From Pseudomaricurvus sp050633365 (GTDB lineage: Bacteria > Pseudomonadota > Gammaproteobacteria > Pseudomonadales > Cellvibrionaceae): DNA of 64,000 nt. Every line of letters starts with the position of its first letter. The first letter of the stretch is position 1. The notes below the pieces were generated by a model that did not search any database, was not told the origin of the DNA, and saw only the letters and a program-made list of their open reading frames with translations. Position numbers and translations under genes: made by a program. The DNA is taken from contig JBOEGJ010000011.1 of NCBI GenBank assembly GCA_050633365.1, forward strand, positions 62,001 through 126,000. The letters run 5' to 3'. This document shows, in pieces, positions 44,417 to 53,172 of the stretch.

Positions 44417-44749
44417 CTACAACGCCTGTAACGCGGACTTCACCAGGTCGAATTCTTGTTTGATACTTTCAACGCAGGCCTCGATACCGTCGAGTTGTTG
44501 ATCTTTGGCTTTGGTTTCGACTTCGAAACACAATTCCGACAGTGGCATAGCGCCAAGATTACTGCTGCTGCCCTTGAGACTATGAGCGCAGTGGCGCAGC
44601 TCATCGTAGTCGGCCGCAGCAACTAGGTCCGAAAGCTGCGCAATACGTGTGGTGGCATCGTCCAAGTAGGTTGTGATCAATTGCGGGAAATCATCTTCCA
44701 TCACCTCTTTCAGCATGGTTAATGTTTCGGTGTCGACAGAGCCAGTCAT
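44417..44749 (-). CDS. hptB: HptB-like histidine phosphotransfer protein
   Basis: 110 residues, one Hpt four-helix domain with phospho-accepting H56 in RHCAHSLKGSSSNLG. It begins 24 bp after the HsbR-like gene stop. In Pseudomonas HptB receives phosphate from hybrid kinases and passes it to HsbR, linking surface signals to swarming, biofilm and FlgM. The frame runs further upstream into the previous gene, but the ATG at 44749 is the natural start. Confidence 0.92.
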   Translation of the reverse strand: MTGSVDTETLTMLKEVMEDDFPQLITTYLDDATTRIAQLSDLVAAADYDELRHCAHSLKGSSSNLGAMPLSELCFEVETKAKDQQLDGIEACVESIKQEFDLVKSALQAL

Positions 44750-44772
44750 GTGTTTAGTCCATTGCCCAGAGA

Positions 44773-46479
44773 TTAATCGTCTGCGTCCCACTTGAACACA
44801 GCTTCTACCATGTTGCCATTTCCAATATAGCGCAGAGAATGGCAAAGAGTTCTAATAAGAGGAATCCCGCGACCGCAATAGCCCTCGGATTTATGATTAT
44901 TATTGATGTTAGACTCATGTTCAAATCCCGGCCCGGAATCATTCACACAAATGGTGAGACTTCCCCCATCACCTTGAATTTGATGATCCAGTCGGAACTT
45001 CACAAAACCACCCTCGAGCGCCTCAACTCGCTTCTTTCGCTCCTCGTAGTATTTTGTGAAACCCTCTGGCGTTTGTTTCCAGCTGGAATCAAGTCCCAAA
45101 ACACCGTGCTCAAGTGCGTTCGAATAGAGCTCGGCGAGAATGGTGTACAAATTGCCGCTATGACTTCGAAGACCTGGCACCTCAACCAATACATTCAACA
45201 GCAGGGGCAAAGGATCGAACATGCGGAAAGTTGACGGTTTTAACTCAAGGTCTAACGCCCACTCCAACATACCGCCGTGACGCTGAGGCTCGTAATCCAG
45301 GTTGGTGTTAACCACCTGATGAGGCTCAACCATGGTCAGCTCGATCAAGGAGAGATCATCGTCACGCTCACCTTCGGCGTAATCGTGAACGGCGTTGAGG
45401 ATTCGATCAAATACGGGTTCAGTAGATTCTGTCGGTTCAAATATCGACAGCAAACGCTCCTCCCCAAACATATCGCCCTGAATATTTCGCGACTCGATAA
45501 TACCGTCAGACCACATATAAAGCCGATCATCGACGGCCATTTCAATGTGCTGGCAATCATCTTTGAAGCTGGCATCATCCAATACGCCCAGCGGTAAATG
45601 GGTCGAGCGAATGGTTTCGACCTCGCTGGTATCAGCCCGATGCACAAAGCAGTCGGGCAAGCCCCCATTCCAGATCTTAATCTTGCGTTTGCTGAAATTC
45701 ATGTCCACGATCGCCGCACAACAAAAAACACCGATCGGTAATATTTGCTTAAGTTTTTGATTGATTTCACGAAGGATATCTACCATCGAGAAACCCTTTT
45801 GCACCATCCCATAAAAAGATGAGGCCAGCGGCATGGCGCCAATCGCTGCGGGTAAACCGTGTCCGGTAAAATCCCCCAGTAATACCATCATGCTGCCCGA
45901 AGGACGCATGGCAGCAACAATGACATCGCCGTTAAATACGGCTAAGGGCGACAAAAAGTAATTGACGTTAGAGGCGTTGAGGCAGCCGGTATGAGCAATA
46001 TTATCAAACACTTGTTTGGCAATAGTCTGCTCTTGCATCAAGTGATCGTTATGATGGGAGATTTGGTCACGCTGCACTTGCACTTCACTGTGCATTTCGC
46101 GCATACGACTAAAGGATTTAATTTTTGCTTTTAAGATAACCCGATTATAGGGCTTCGATAGAAAATCATCCCCACCGGCATCGAGGCACCGAACCAGAGA
46201 TTGGGTGTCGGTGAGCGAGGTCAGAAAAATGATCGGAACCAAATCCTCACCAGCCAGCTCTTTGATTTTCTTCGCCGCATCAAAACCATCGAGCTTAGGC
46301 ATAAGCGCGTCGAGAAGCACCATATCTGGACGATCGGCGATAAAGGCAGAAATGGCCTCTTGCCCATCGCAGACACTGACGACTCTATGCCCTTCTTTTT
46401 TGACGATCGACTCCAAGATCAATCGATCGGAATCAGTATCGTCTGCAATAAGGATTGTGAGCGGAGTAAATTCCGACAT
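44773..46479 (-). CDS. hsbR: HsbR-like response regulator with PP2C phosphatase and anti-sigma kinase domains
   Basis: 568 residues in three parts. The receiver has D57 (MVLLDALMPKLDG). The SpoIIE/PP2C phosphatase spans about 170-395, with GDFTGHGLPAAIGAMP and DRLYMWSDGI. A C-terminal HATPase_c serine-kinase domain spans about 425-560, with LAELYSNALEHGVLG and NDSGPGF. In Pseudomonas HsbR dephosphorylates or phosphorylates HsbA depending on its own phosphorylation by HptB. The neighbouring genes are exactly those partners, so the assignment is strong. Confidence 0.94.
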   Translation of the reverse strand: MSEFTPLTILIADDTDSDRLILESIVKKEGHRVVSVCDGQEAISAFIADRPDMVLLDALMPKLDGFDAAKKIKELAGEDLVPIIFLTSLTDTQSLVRCLDAGGDDFLSKPYNRVILKAKIKSFSRMREMHSEVQVQRDQISHHNDHLMQEQTIAKQVFDNIAHTGCLNASNVNYFLSPLAVFNGDVIVAAMRPSGSMMVLLGDFTGHGLPAAIGAMPLASSFYGMVQKGFSMVDILREINQKLKQILPIGVFCCAAIVDMNFSKRKIKIWNGGLPDCFVHRADTSEVETIRSTHLPLGVLDDASFKDDCQHIEMAVDDRLYMWSDGIIESRNIQGDMFGEERLLSIFEPTESTEPVFDRILNAVHDYAEGERDDDLSLIELTMVEPHQVVNTNLDYEPQRHGGMLEWALDLELKPSTFRMFDPLPLLLNVLVEVPGLRSHSGNLYTILAELYSNALEHGVLGLDSSWKQTPEGFTKYYEERKKRVEALEGGFVKFRLDHQIQGDGGSLTICVNDSGPGFEHESNINNNHKSEGYCGRGIPLIRTLCHSLRYIGNGNMVEAVFKWDADD

Positions 46480-46506
46480 TGAAATAAGCCCGTGTTGAGA
46501 CGCGGG

Positions 46507-46812
46507 CTATTGAATGGTAAACAGTTGTTCGAAATTCGAGATGGTGAGAATCTTTTTGACATCTGGGCTGCAGTTGACGATTTCGATTTCCGCCGAATTA
46601 CCACCGGCGTGATCACGCAGTAGCAACAACATGCCCAACGCAGAACTATCGAGATAAGTTGTTTCATTCATATCAACCTGATATTTGCCAGGCTGCTCAG
46701 ACAACGCCTCATAGCTGTTTCTAAAGTCCTGATGTGCACTGAAGTCAAAACGCCCCTGAATGGATATCACCAGTTCTTGACCGTCTTCAGAAACACGAGA
46801 TTGAATTCCCAT
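46507..46812 (-). CDS. hsbA: HsbA-like anti-sigma factor antagonist (STAS)
   Basis: 101 residues from the ATG at 46812 with GAGG six bases upstream; the frame extends 22 codons further without support. It is a STAS domain with the phosphorylatable serine S57 in TTYLDSSALGMLLLLRDH. HsbA partners FlgM (releasing FliA) or the diguanylate cyclase HsbD in Pseudomonas, depending on phosphorylation by HsbR. It lies 27 bp ahead of hsbR. Confidence 0.92.
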   Translation of the reverse strand: MGIQSRVSEDGQELVISIQGRFDFSAHQDFRNSYEALSEQPGKYQVDMNETTYLDSSALGMLLLLRDHAGGNSAEIEIVNCSPDVKKILTISNFEQLFTIQ

Positions 46813-47132
46813 AACTTGCCTCATAGCCTTGCCCATTTTACTCGGAGCCCTTGTTGCTCCGGGATAGTCCATAATCACTACACCGGCACCTTAAAACCTC
46901 TACCTCAATCCAGACGAGGCTGGTAAACCACCTAAATAGGCCTGTGGTTATTTTGAATATCGTTTAAGGAACCTGACGTTATCTAATGATAGACCATAAA
47001 TATCAAAGTCTGCTGGCGGATTCCAGTCTCAAATGCGCTAGAAAGTAAAATCCTTTGAAGCCAAGTCACTCAGCGCCCAAATCGGTCAAATATACAACAC
47101 TGGCAAACGGCCTGCTCCCGCGGACGAAACCC
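46813..47132. other. 320-bp gap between cheB2 and hsbA
   Basis: No convincing gene, promoter consensus or terminator was found. The only structure noted is a weak hairpin, AACCAC (46926-46931) with GTGGTT (46944-46949). A promoter for hsbA-hsbR-hptB is expected here but does not match sigma-54 or sigma-28 consensus by eye. Confidence 0.5.
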
Positions 47133-48176
47133 TCAGTGGTAGGCAGCCCGAATAATCGCCTCGGGAATCTTGTTAAGAGACAACACCTGATCTGCCGCAT
47201 CCAATTTGACCGCAGCTCCGGGCATTCCCCAAACGACACTGCTTTTCTCGTCCTGAGCAATGGTCGCACAACCCCCCTGCCTCATCTCCAGCAACGCTTG
47301 CGCCCCATCAGCGCCCATTCCGGTGAGGATTGCGCCCATGGCATTTTTGCCCGCTACAGCCAAAACTGACTGAAATAGCACCTCAACCGAGGGTTTGTGG
47401 CGATTAACCGGCTCGCTATCGCTGAGCTTGCAAACATAGCCGTAGGAGGAGCGCGCCAGTTCCAGATGCTGGCTACCGGGCGCAAGATAAGCGCAGCCGG
47501 CCCGTACAGGCTGATTGTCTTCTGCTTCAAACACCTTAATCTCACAATTTGAATCGAGACGAGCGGCGAAGGATGAGCTAAAACTGGCTGGGATATGCTG
47601 GGCAATCAGAATGGGTGGCGATTGCTTAGGCAGCACCCGCAAAACATCCTTGATGGCTTCGGTACCACCGGTAGAAGCGCCAATGGCACAAATAAAGTTA
47701 GCTCTTAAGCGTGAATCTGGGGTGACGCTGACCGGAGTCTGATCAAGCCAGTTTTCGTCTCTGCCGGTAAGATTCGCACCCGCTGCCCCACGAACCTTAG
47801 AGATAATTCGGCGCTTGTACTCTGCCAACCCGGCTGCGCCCTGATCCTTGGGCTTGCCCAGAAAATCAATTGCCCCCAGCTCCAGCGCCTCGAGCGTTGC
47901 TGGTGCGCCAGCTTGAGTCAGAGTGGAAATCATCACCACGGGCATGGGCCGTAAACGCATCAGATTCGACAGAAACGTGAGGCCATTCATTCGCGGCATC
48001 TCGATGTCCAACGTCAGTACATCGGGGTTTAACTGCTTGATCATTTCACGTGCTTGGAATGGGTCTTGCGCGGCACCGACGACCTCGAGCTGCGGATCAC
48101 TTTGTAGAATTTCGGTTAATAAAGATCTAACCAAGGCCGAGTCATCAACAATTAGGACTTTAATTTTTTGTGTCAT
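47133..48176 (-). CDS. cheB2: CheB methylesterase of the second chemosensory system
   Basis: 347 residues. The receiver has D57 in VLTLDIEMPRMNG, followed by a methylesterase domain with GASTGGTEAI (nucleophile), AQHIPASFSSSFAARL and GMGADGAQALLEM. GAGG precedes the ATG by five bases. It is the last gene of the STAS-cheY-cheA-cheW-MCP-cheR-cheD-cheB series, the order of the Pseudomonas Che2 (F7) system. Confidence 0.96.
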   Translation of the reverse strand: MTQKIKVLIVDDSALVRSLLTEILQSDPQLEVVGAAQDPFQAREMIKQLNPDVLTLDIEMPRMNGLTFLSNLMRLRPMPVVMISTLTQAGAPATLEALELGAIDFLGKPKDQGAAGLAEYKRRIISKVRGAAGANLTGRDENWLDQTPVSVTPDSRLRANFICAIGASTGGTEAIKDVLRVLPKQSPPILIAQHIPASFSSSFAARLDSNCEIKVFEAEDNQPVRAGCAYLAPGSQHLELARSSYGYVCKLSDSEPVNRHKPSVEVLFQSVLAVAGKNAMGAILTGMGADGAQALLEMRQGGCATIAQDEKSSVVWGMPGAAVKLDAADQVLSLNKIPEAIIRAAYH

Positions 48177-48236
48177 CTGTACCTCAGCGTAAGCGCTGCA
48201 AATGCATAATATGGCTCAAGAAGAAATGGCCGCTAA

Positions 48237-48866
48237 TCAAAATAGCTCGACATCCCCAGAACTCGGAGTAGTAACAATGGTCTTTCGGTACACTTCTTCG
48301 CGCTTTTCAACAGTATCGTTGTGACGCTTTTTAATCTTCCTCATTTTTACCGCACCTGTATCGGAAAAATAGAGAACCTTTCTTGGGTAGGTGCCGCCAA
48401 CATCCTGGGCGACCACCTGCAGCCCCTCCCTTTCCAAATAGCGGGTCGCAAACTCGATATTTCGTTTGCCGATATCGGTCATATTCGCCAACACCTGCCC
48501 ACCACCAAAAAGCTTAACCTCCAAATTCTGGCGTTTACCGCCAACCTTCAAAATGGCATTAATGAGGTACTCCATTGCCCAGTTACCGTAGCGCGTTGAC
48601 TCATCTTGAGAATCCATATTCCAGCTACTGTGATCACCTGAGACCGGCAACATGAAGTGATTCATTCCGCCCACACCAATCACTTTATCGCGGATGCAAG
48701 CGGAAATGCAGGAACCCAGCACGGTGGCAATCATTTCGCCCTGACCGCTAACGTAAAACTCTCCAGGAAGAATTTTGGCCGAGGGAACATTGAGACGCCT
48801 GTCCCAATAGCGATTAACATGCTCAAATCCTCGCATTGGGGTTGGTAAAGTTTGACCGGCTAACAT
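48237..48866 (-). CDS. cheD: CheD chemoreceptor glutamine deamidase
   Basis: 209 residues with the CheD catalytic signature GSCISACIRD (nucleophilic cysteine) and GVGGMNHFMLP (catalytic histidine), then KLFGGGQVLANMTDIGKRNIEF. CheD deamidates specific glutamines in MCPs, making them methylatable. GAGGGAT precedes the ATG. It is adjacent to cheR and cheB2, as in F7 operons; the main F6 system in this window lacks a CheD. Confidence 0.96.
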   Translation of the reverse strand: MLAGQTLPTPMRGFEHVNRYWDRRLNVPSAKILPGEFYVSGQGEMIATVLGSCISACIRDKVIGVGGMNHFMLPVSGDHSSWNMDSQDESTRYGNWAMEYLINAILKVGGKRQNLEVKLFGGGQVLANMTDIGKRNIEFATRYLEREGLQVVAQDVGGTYPRKVLYFSDTGAVKMRKIKKRHNDTVEKREEVYRKTIVTTPSSGDVELF

Positions 48867-48883
48867 GTATCCCTCATGAGAAC

Positions 48884-49720
48884 TTAACCAATTTTTTTGT
48901 AAATCGTCTTACCCAGTGATTCAAATCGATCGCAGACTTTGTGCAAATTTTCTGAGTGACCAATAAAAAGATAGCCACCCGGTGCCAGTAAATCAGCGTA
49001 GCGGTTGAAGAGTTTTTTCTGAGTTTCTTTATCGAAATAGATAACAACGTTACGACAGAAGATAACGTCAAACGGCCCTTTCATGGGCCATGAATTCAAA
49101 AGATTCAGTGGCTTAAACGTGATCAGCTCTCGAACATTTTCTTTGACACGAACCTCGGAGCCAGCGCCCTCACGCAGAAACCACTTTTTGATTCTGGCTG
49201 CATCCATCGATTCAATTCGATCGTGATGATAGACGCCTCGTTTTCCGTGAGCCACGACATTGGTATCCAAATCCGTAGCCAGCAATTTAATATCCCAACT
49301 GCCAACGGGCATGTGTTCTTTCAGGCAGATAGCGATCGAGTATGGCTCTTCGCCGGTGGAACAGCCAGCCGACCACAATCTAACCCGTCGTGAAACGCTA
49401 TTTTTCTTAATCAGCTCAGGAAATACCGTATCGACCAAATATTCAAAATGGTGATTCTCTCGAAAGAACGAGGTTAGATTTGTGGTTATGGCATTGACAA
49501 AATCTGTGGTTTCGTCGTTGCCTTGGCGCTCCAATAGATCACAATATTCATTGAACGAGGCCAGTCCACGCTCGCGAATCCGGCGAGCAAGACGACTATA
49601 AATCATGTTCTTCTTGTGATCAGTCAGTTTAATTCCCGTCAGTTGATAGGCAATATCTTTAACTTGATCGAAGTTCTTCTGACTCATTGGGAATTCACGT
49701 TCCAGATGAGACTCTTTCAC
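48884..49720 (-). CDS. cheR: CheR MCP methyltransferase
   Basis: 278 residues. The N-terminal helical domain has LTDHKKNMIYSRLARRIRERG. The SAM domain has RLWSAGCSTGEEPYSIA and VIFCRNVVIYFD, and the beta-subdomain that binds receptor C-terminal pentapeptides lies between. It methylates MCP glutamates. Start choice: GTG at 49720 has GGGG five bases upstream, and the conserved EREFPMS segment must be included, so the ATG at 49687 is too short; GTG 49726 is also possible. The neighbouring MCP ends in EWEEF, a likely CheR tether. Confidence 0.94.
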   Translation of the reverse strand: MKESHLEREFPMSQKNFDQVKDIAYQLTGIKLTDHKKNMIYSRLARRIRERGLASFNEYCDLLERQGNDETTDFVNAITTNLTSFFRENHHFEYLVDTVFPELIKKNSVSRRVRLWSAGCSTGEEPYSIAICLKEHMPVGSWDIKLLATDLDTNVVAHGKRGVYHHDRIESMDAARIKKWFLREGAGSEVRVKENVRELITFKPLNLLNSWPMKGPFDVIFCRNVVIYFDKETQKKLFNRYADLLAPGGYLFIGHSENLHKVCDRFESLGKTIYKKIG

Positions 49721-49811
49721 TGTCACCCCGCAAACTATCTCAGTGCACCTAATTCCGGCGCACCTAATTCAAGTACACTGAAACACGGTTAATCAATTAG
49801 TCGTTAGCCGC

Positions 49812-52556
49812 CTAAAACTCTTCCCACTCATCATCAGAGTTCGATGACGTCATACGGTCGGGCGAATTGCTGATACTGCTAGCCCCGCCAGAAGATTGTC
49901 CGCTTGCGGTCTTAACCACATGCAACGAAGCGCCGCCACCATGGGCCATGTCATCGACCACAAAAAAGTCCATCATGCTATTCATGCTTCTCGCCTGCTC
50001 GGCCATGGCCTCGCCTGCGGCCGACGCCTCCTCTACTAAGGCAGCGTTCTGCTGGGTCATATCATCCATTTGCGAGATAGCAGTATTCACTTGATCAATC
50101 CCCGAGGTTTGCTCCTGAGCCGCCTCACTGATCTCTTTCATCATCGAGCTTACTTTTTCGACAGCGCTAACAATATCTTGCAAGGTTTCGCCAGATTCGT
50201 TAACCAACTGGGTGCCGTCACCCACCTTATTCTGACTGTCGCGGATCAGCTCCTTAATCTCTTTCGCTGCACCTGCGCTTCGCTGCGCCAAATTGCGAAC
50301 CTCACCAGCTACAACTGCGAAGCCTCGACCCTGTTCACCCGCTCGCGCCGCTTCTACCGCCGCGTTTAACGCCAGTAGATTTGTCTGGAAGGCAATTTCA
50401 TCAATAACACCGATAATGTCGGAGATCTTTTTACTCGAGGTATTGATGTCGTCCATAGCGGAAACCGCTCGATTCACGACTTCCCCGCCTTGCACCGCTT
50501 TATCCTGTGCATCGCCCGATAGCTGGTTGGCCTCTACTGCATTCTCCGCGCTTTGCTTCACCGTCGAAGTCATCTCTTCCATACTCGACGCCGTTTCTTC
50601 TAGCGACGAAGCTTGCTCTTCAGTACGTTGACTTAAATCTGCGTTGCCTTGTGCGATTTCATTGGCCGCCGACATAATTGCGCTTGACGATGAGCGGATA
50701 TTTCCAATGACTTCCGTCAATTTATTCGCAGTTTCATTGGCGTCATTTTTCAACTGACCAAAAGACCCCGAATAATCTCGGGTAATGCGTTCGGTTAGAT
50801 CCCCTTTCGCCATGGCGCCAAGCATCCGCAGGACATCATTCAGTGCAACCTCGACCGTACTCACCAAGTTATTCAGTCCTTGACTAAGGTTTTCGAAAAA
50901 CCCGTCTTTGTCATCCATACGAATTTGTTGGGTAAAGTCACCAGAAGACGCGGCCTCGACCATCGCATCGATCTCCCCTTCAATAGCAACCTCTGCGGTA
51001 CGATCGGCCCATTCAACCACCGTACCAATGCGGTCACCTTCGACAATGATTGGATTGGCAATCAATCTAAACGTGCGTCCGCCAACTACAATCTCTCCTT
51101 TATGAGTGCTCGACAGCTTGTCTAACATACCGCGCTGATGCGCTGGGTTTTTATGAAAAATATCAATATTGGATCCCACCAAACGCGAGGTATCAAAACC
51201 CGTGAGCTGGGTGCGAATATCGGCCTCCGCGGTTCGCATCATGCCGACGATCGAGTCGTTCATGTAAATGATGTTGTAGCCTTCATCCGCAATCATGACA
51301 TTGGCCGATACATTGTCGAGCGCTTGTTTTACTCTGGCGTTTTCAGAAGATATACGCTGCTCCTCCTGCTCTTGCGCCAACCGCTTAGTAAGGTCATCCC
51401 ATTCAACCACAGTGCCCAAACGCCCGCCGTCGTCGTCAAATAAAGGCGTCGCAATCAGCTTAAAGGTAAAGCCAGATACATTCAGGGAAGTACTGTAAGG
51501 TTCGCGTAGATTTCGCAACATTCCCCGCTGATGCTCGGGTTGTTTATGAAAGTCATCTACACAGGTTCCGATCAGGTTATCAACGGAGAATCGGGGCAAT
51601 GCCTCTTTAAGACCAACCTCTCGCGCTCGCAGCATTTTCACCACCGCGTGGTTGGTATAGATAATATTCAGATCGGCATCTGCCATCATCACACTGGTAT
51701 CACACACATCGAGCGCTTGTTTAATGCGTTTATTCTCAGCCGCCAACGCAATTTCTTCGTTGCGCGCCTTTATAGCGTCGGTTTTATCCTGCCACTCTAC
51801 GACCGTTCCAATCCTTTTTCCCGCGAGGTCATACCAGGGCGTTGCGATTAAACCAAAAACCATCTCGCCCAAGGTAATATCGGTTTCATAAGGGCTGCGG
51901 AGATCGGCAATCATACCACGCTGTTTTGAGGGGGTTTTGTGGAAGTCATCAACACAAGTTCCCACCAACCTCTCGGCGCTAAAATTGGGGAGGTACTCAC
52001 GCAGTTGGGTTTCACGATCCTTCAACATTTTTTCAACTTCATCATTGACGTAGATGATATTGAGATCGTTATCGGCCAACATGACATTGGCTTGGCAAAC
52101 CTTCAGAGCATTCGACATATTGGCATTTTTCTCATGCTCGAATGATTGAAGTTTTTGCTCGGTGATATCAGTGGCAAACTTCACGACTTTGTAGACTTTG
52201 CCATTGGCATCGAAGATTGGATTGTACGAGGCCTGGATCCACACCTCTTTTCCGCCGTTGCCTATACGCTTGAATTCATCAGAGCTAGCAAGGCCTCGAT
52301 TGAGATCCCCCCAGAACTGCTGATATTCGTTGCTGTTGCGAGTGTCGTTATCAACAAACATGCTGTGATGTCGGCCCTGAATATCAGTTAACTGATAATT
52401 CATAACACTCAAGAAATTCTGATTGGCGATAATGATTGTGCCATCCATGTTAAATTCAATCACGGCCTGAACCTTATCTAAGGCAGCTAACTTCGCCTTG
52501 GCTTCGGCCAACTCTTGTCCGTTTGACAGTCCGAGAATTTCTGCAATCTTGTTCAT
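49812..52556 (-). CDS. soluble methyl-accepting chemotaxis protein with four PAS domains
   Basis: 914 residues with no transmembrane segment. PAS1 (about 25-135) ends in ATDITEQK. Three homologous PAS copies follow at about 148-259, 279-390 and 410-521, spaced 131 residues apart, each with NIIY-N, an FHK-x-P-x-x-QRGM motif and GTVVEW. A HAMP-like segment (about 540-640, AMAKGDLTERI) and the MCP hairpin with tip FQTNLLALNAAVEAARAG come next. The C terminus is a ~45-residue Ser/Gly-rich linker ending in EWEEF, matching the CheR/CheB-tethering pentapeptide class (GWEEF in Pseudomonas Aer2/McpB). It is probably a cytosolic redox or gas receptor for the second system; the ligand is unknown. Confidence 0.95.
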   Translation of the reverse strand: MNKIAEILGLSNGQELAEAKAKLAALDKVQAVIEFNMDGTIIIANQNFLSVMNYQLTDIQGRHHSMFVDNDTRNSNEYQQFWGDLNRGLASSDEFKRIGNGGKEVWIQASYNPIFDANGKVYKVVKFATDITEQKLQSFEHEKNANMSNALKVCQANVMLADNDLNIIYVNDEVEKMLKDRETQLREYLPNFSAERLVGTCVDDFHKTPSKQRGMIADLRSPYETDITLGEMVFGLIATPWYDLAGKRIGTVVEWQDKTDAIKARNEEIALAAENKRIKQALDVCDTSVMMADADLNIIYTNHAVVKMLRAREVGLKEALPRFSVDNLIGTCVDDFHKQPEHQRGMLRNLREPYSTSLNVSGFTFKLIATPLFDDDGGRLGTVVEWDDLTKRLAQEQEEQRISSENARVKQALDNVSANVMIADEGYNIIYMNDSIVGMMRTAEADIRTQLTGFDTSRLVGSNIDIFHKNPAHQRGMLDKLSSTHKGEIVVGGRTFRLIANPIIVEGDRIGTVVEWADRTAEVAIEGEIDAMVEAASSGDFTQQIRMDDKDGFFENLSQGLNNLVSTVEVALNDVLRMLGAMAKGDLTERITRDYSGSFGQLKNDANETANKLTEVIGNIRSSSSAIMSAANEIAQGNADLSQRTEEQASSLEETASSMEEMTSTVKQSAENAVEANQLSGDAQDKAVQGGEVVNRAVSAMDDINTSSKKISDIIGVIDEIAFQTNLLALNAAVEAARAGEQGRGFAVVAGEVRNLAQRSAGAAKEIKELIRDSQNKVGDGTQLVNESGETLQDIVSAVEKVSSMMKEISEAAQEQTSGIDQVNTAISQMDDMTQQNAALVEEASAAGEAMAEQARSMNSMMDFFVVDDMAHGGGASLHVVKTASGQSSGGASSISNSPDRMTSSNSDDEWEEF

Positions 52557-52597
52557 AACTTCCTCATTTCAAGCGTTATACGCGAGAGTTTTGATTC

Positions 52598-53158
52598 TTA
52601 TTCACCAGCGGCTTCAATTAACTTAGTGGACATCTCGGACAAATCCGGCAGATCATCCATATTCAGCAATTTGTCAATCTCAAGCAAAATCACCATTTTG
52701 TCGTCGACATTCACAAGCCCGCGAATATAGTCGGTCGACACTGAGTCACCTAAATCCGGAGCGGCTTTCATGTCACTCGCTGTCAAGTTGTAAACATCTG
52801 ACACCGCATCAACCACGATCCCCATAATGCGACTGCCCTTATCTGTTTTCACCTTCAACACAATCACAACCGTCACAGCGGTATACTCGATTGCCTCCAT
52901 ACCAAAGCACTGACGCAGATCGACCAGCGGAACAATGGTTCCGCGCAGGTTAATCACGCCTTTGATATTCGGCGGTGCATTGGGAATCGGTGTTGCCGAC
53001 TCCCAGCCTCGAATTTCTTGAACGCAAAGAATATCGACTCCGTACTCTTCATTTGCCATGATGAAGGTCAGGTACTGATTACCATCATTCATTGTGGCGA
53101 CACCACCATCAGCGACGTATTCTGGCGAATCCGACGAGGTCTCAACGACTGTTTGCAT
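52598..53158 (-). CDS. cheW2: CheW coupling protein (second system)
   Basis: 186 residues, one CheW domain (YLTFIMANEEYGVDILCVQEIRGW, PNAPPNIKGVINLRGTIVPLVDLRQ) with ~28 extra N-terminal residues. AAAGGA precedes the ATG. It lies between the CheA and MCP genes of the F7-like operon and links that receptor to CheA2. Confidence 0.95.
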   Translation of the reverse strand: MQTVVETSSDSPEYVADGGVATMNDGNQYLTFIMANEEYGVDILCVQEIRGWESATPIPNAPPNIKGVINLRGTIVPLVDLRQCFGMEAIEYTAVTVVIVLKVKTDKGSRIMGIVVDAVSDVYNLTASDMKAAPDLGDSVSTDYIRGLVNVDDKMVILLEIDKLLNMDDLPDLSEMSTKLIEAAGE

Positions 53159-53172
53159 TTCCTTTAACCCCT

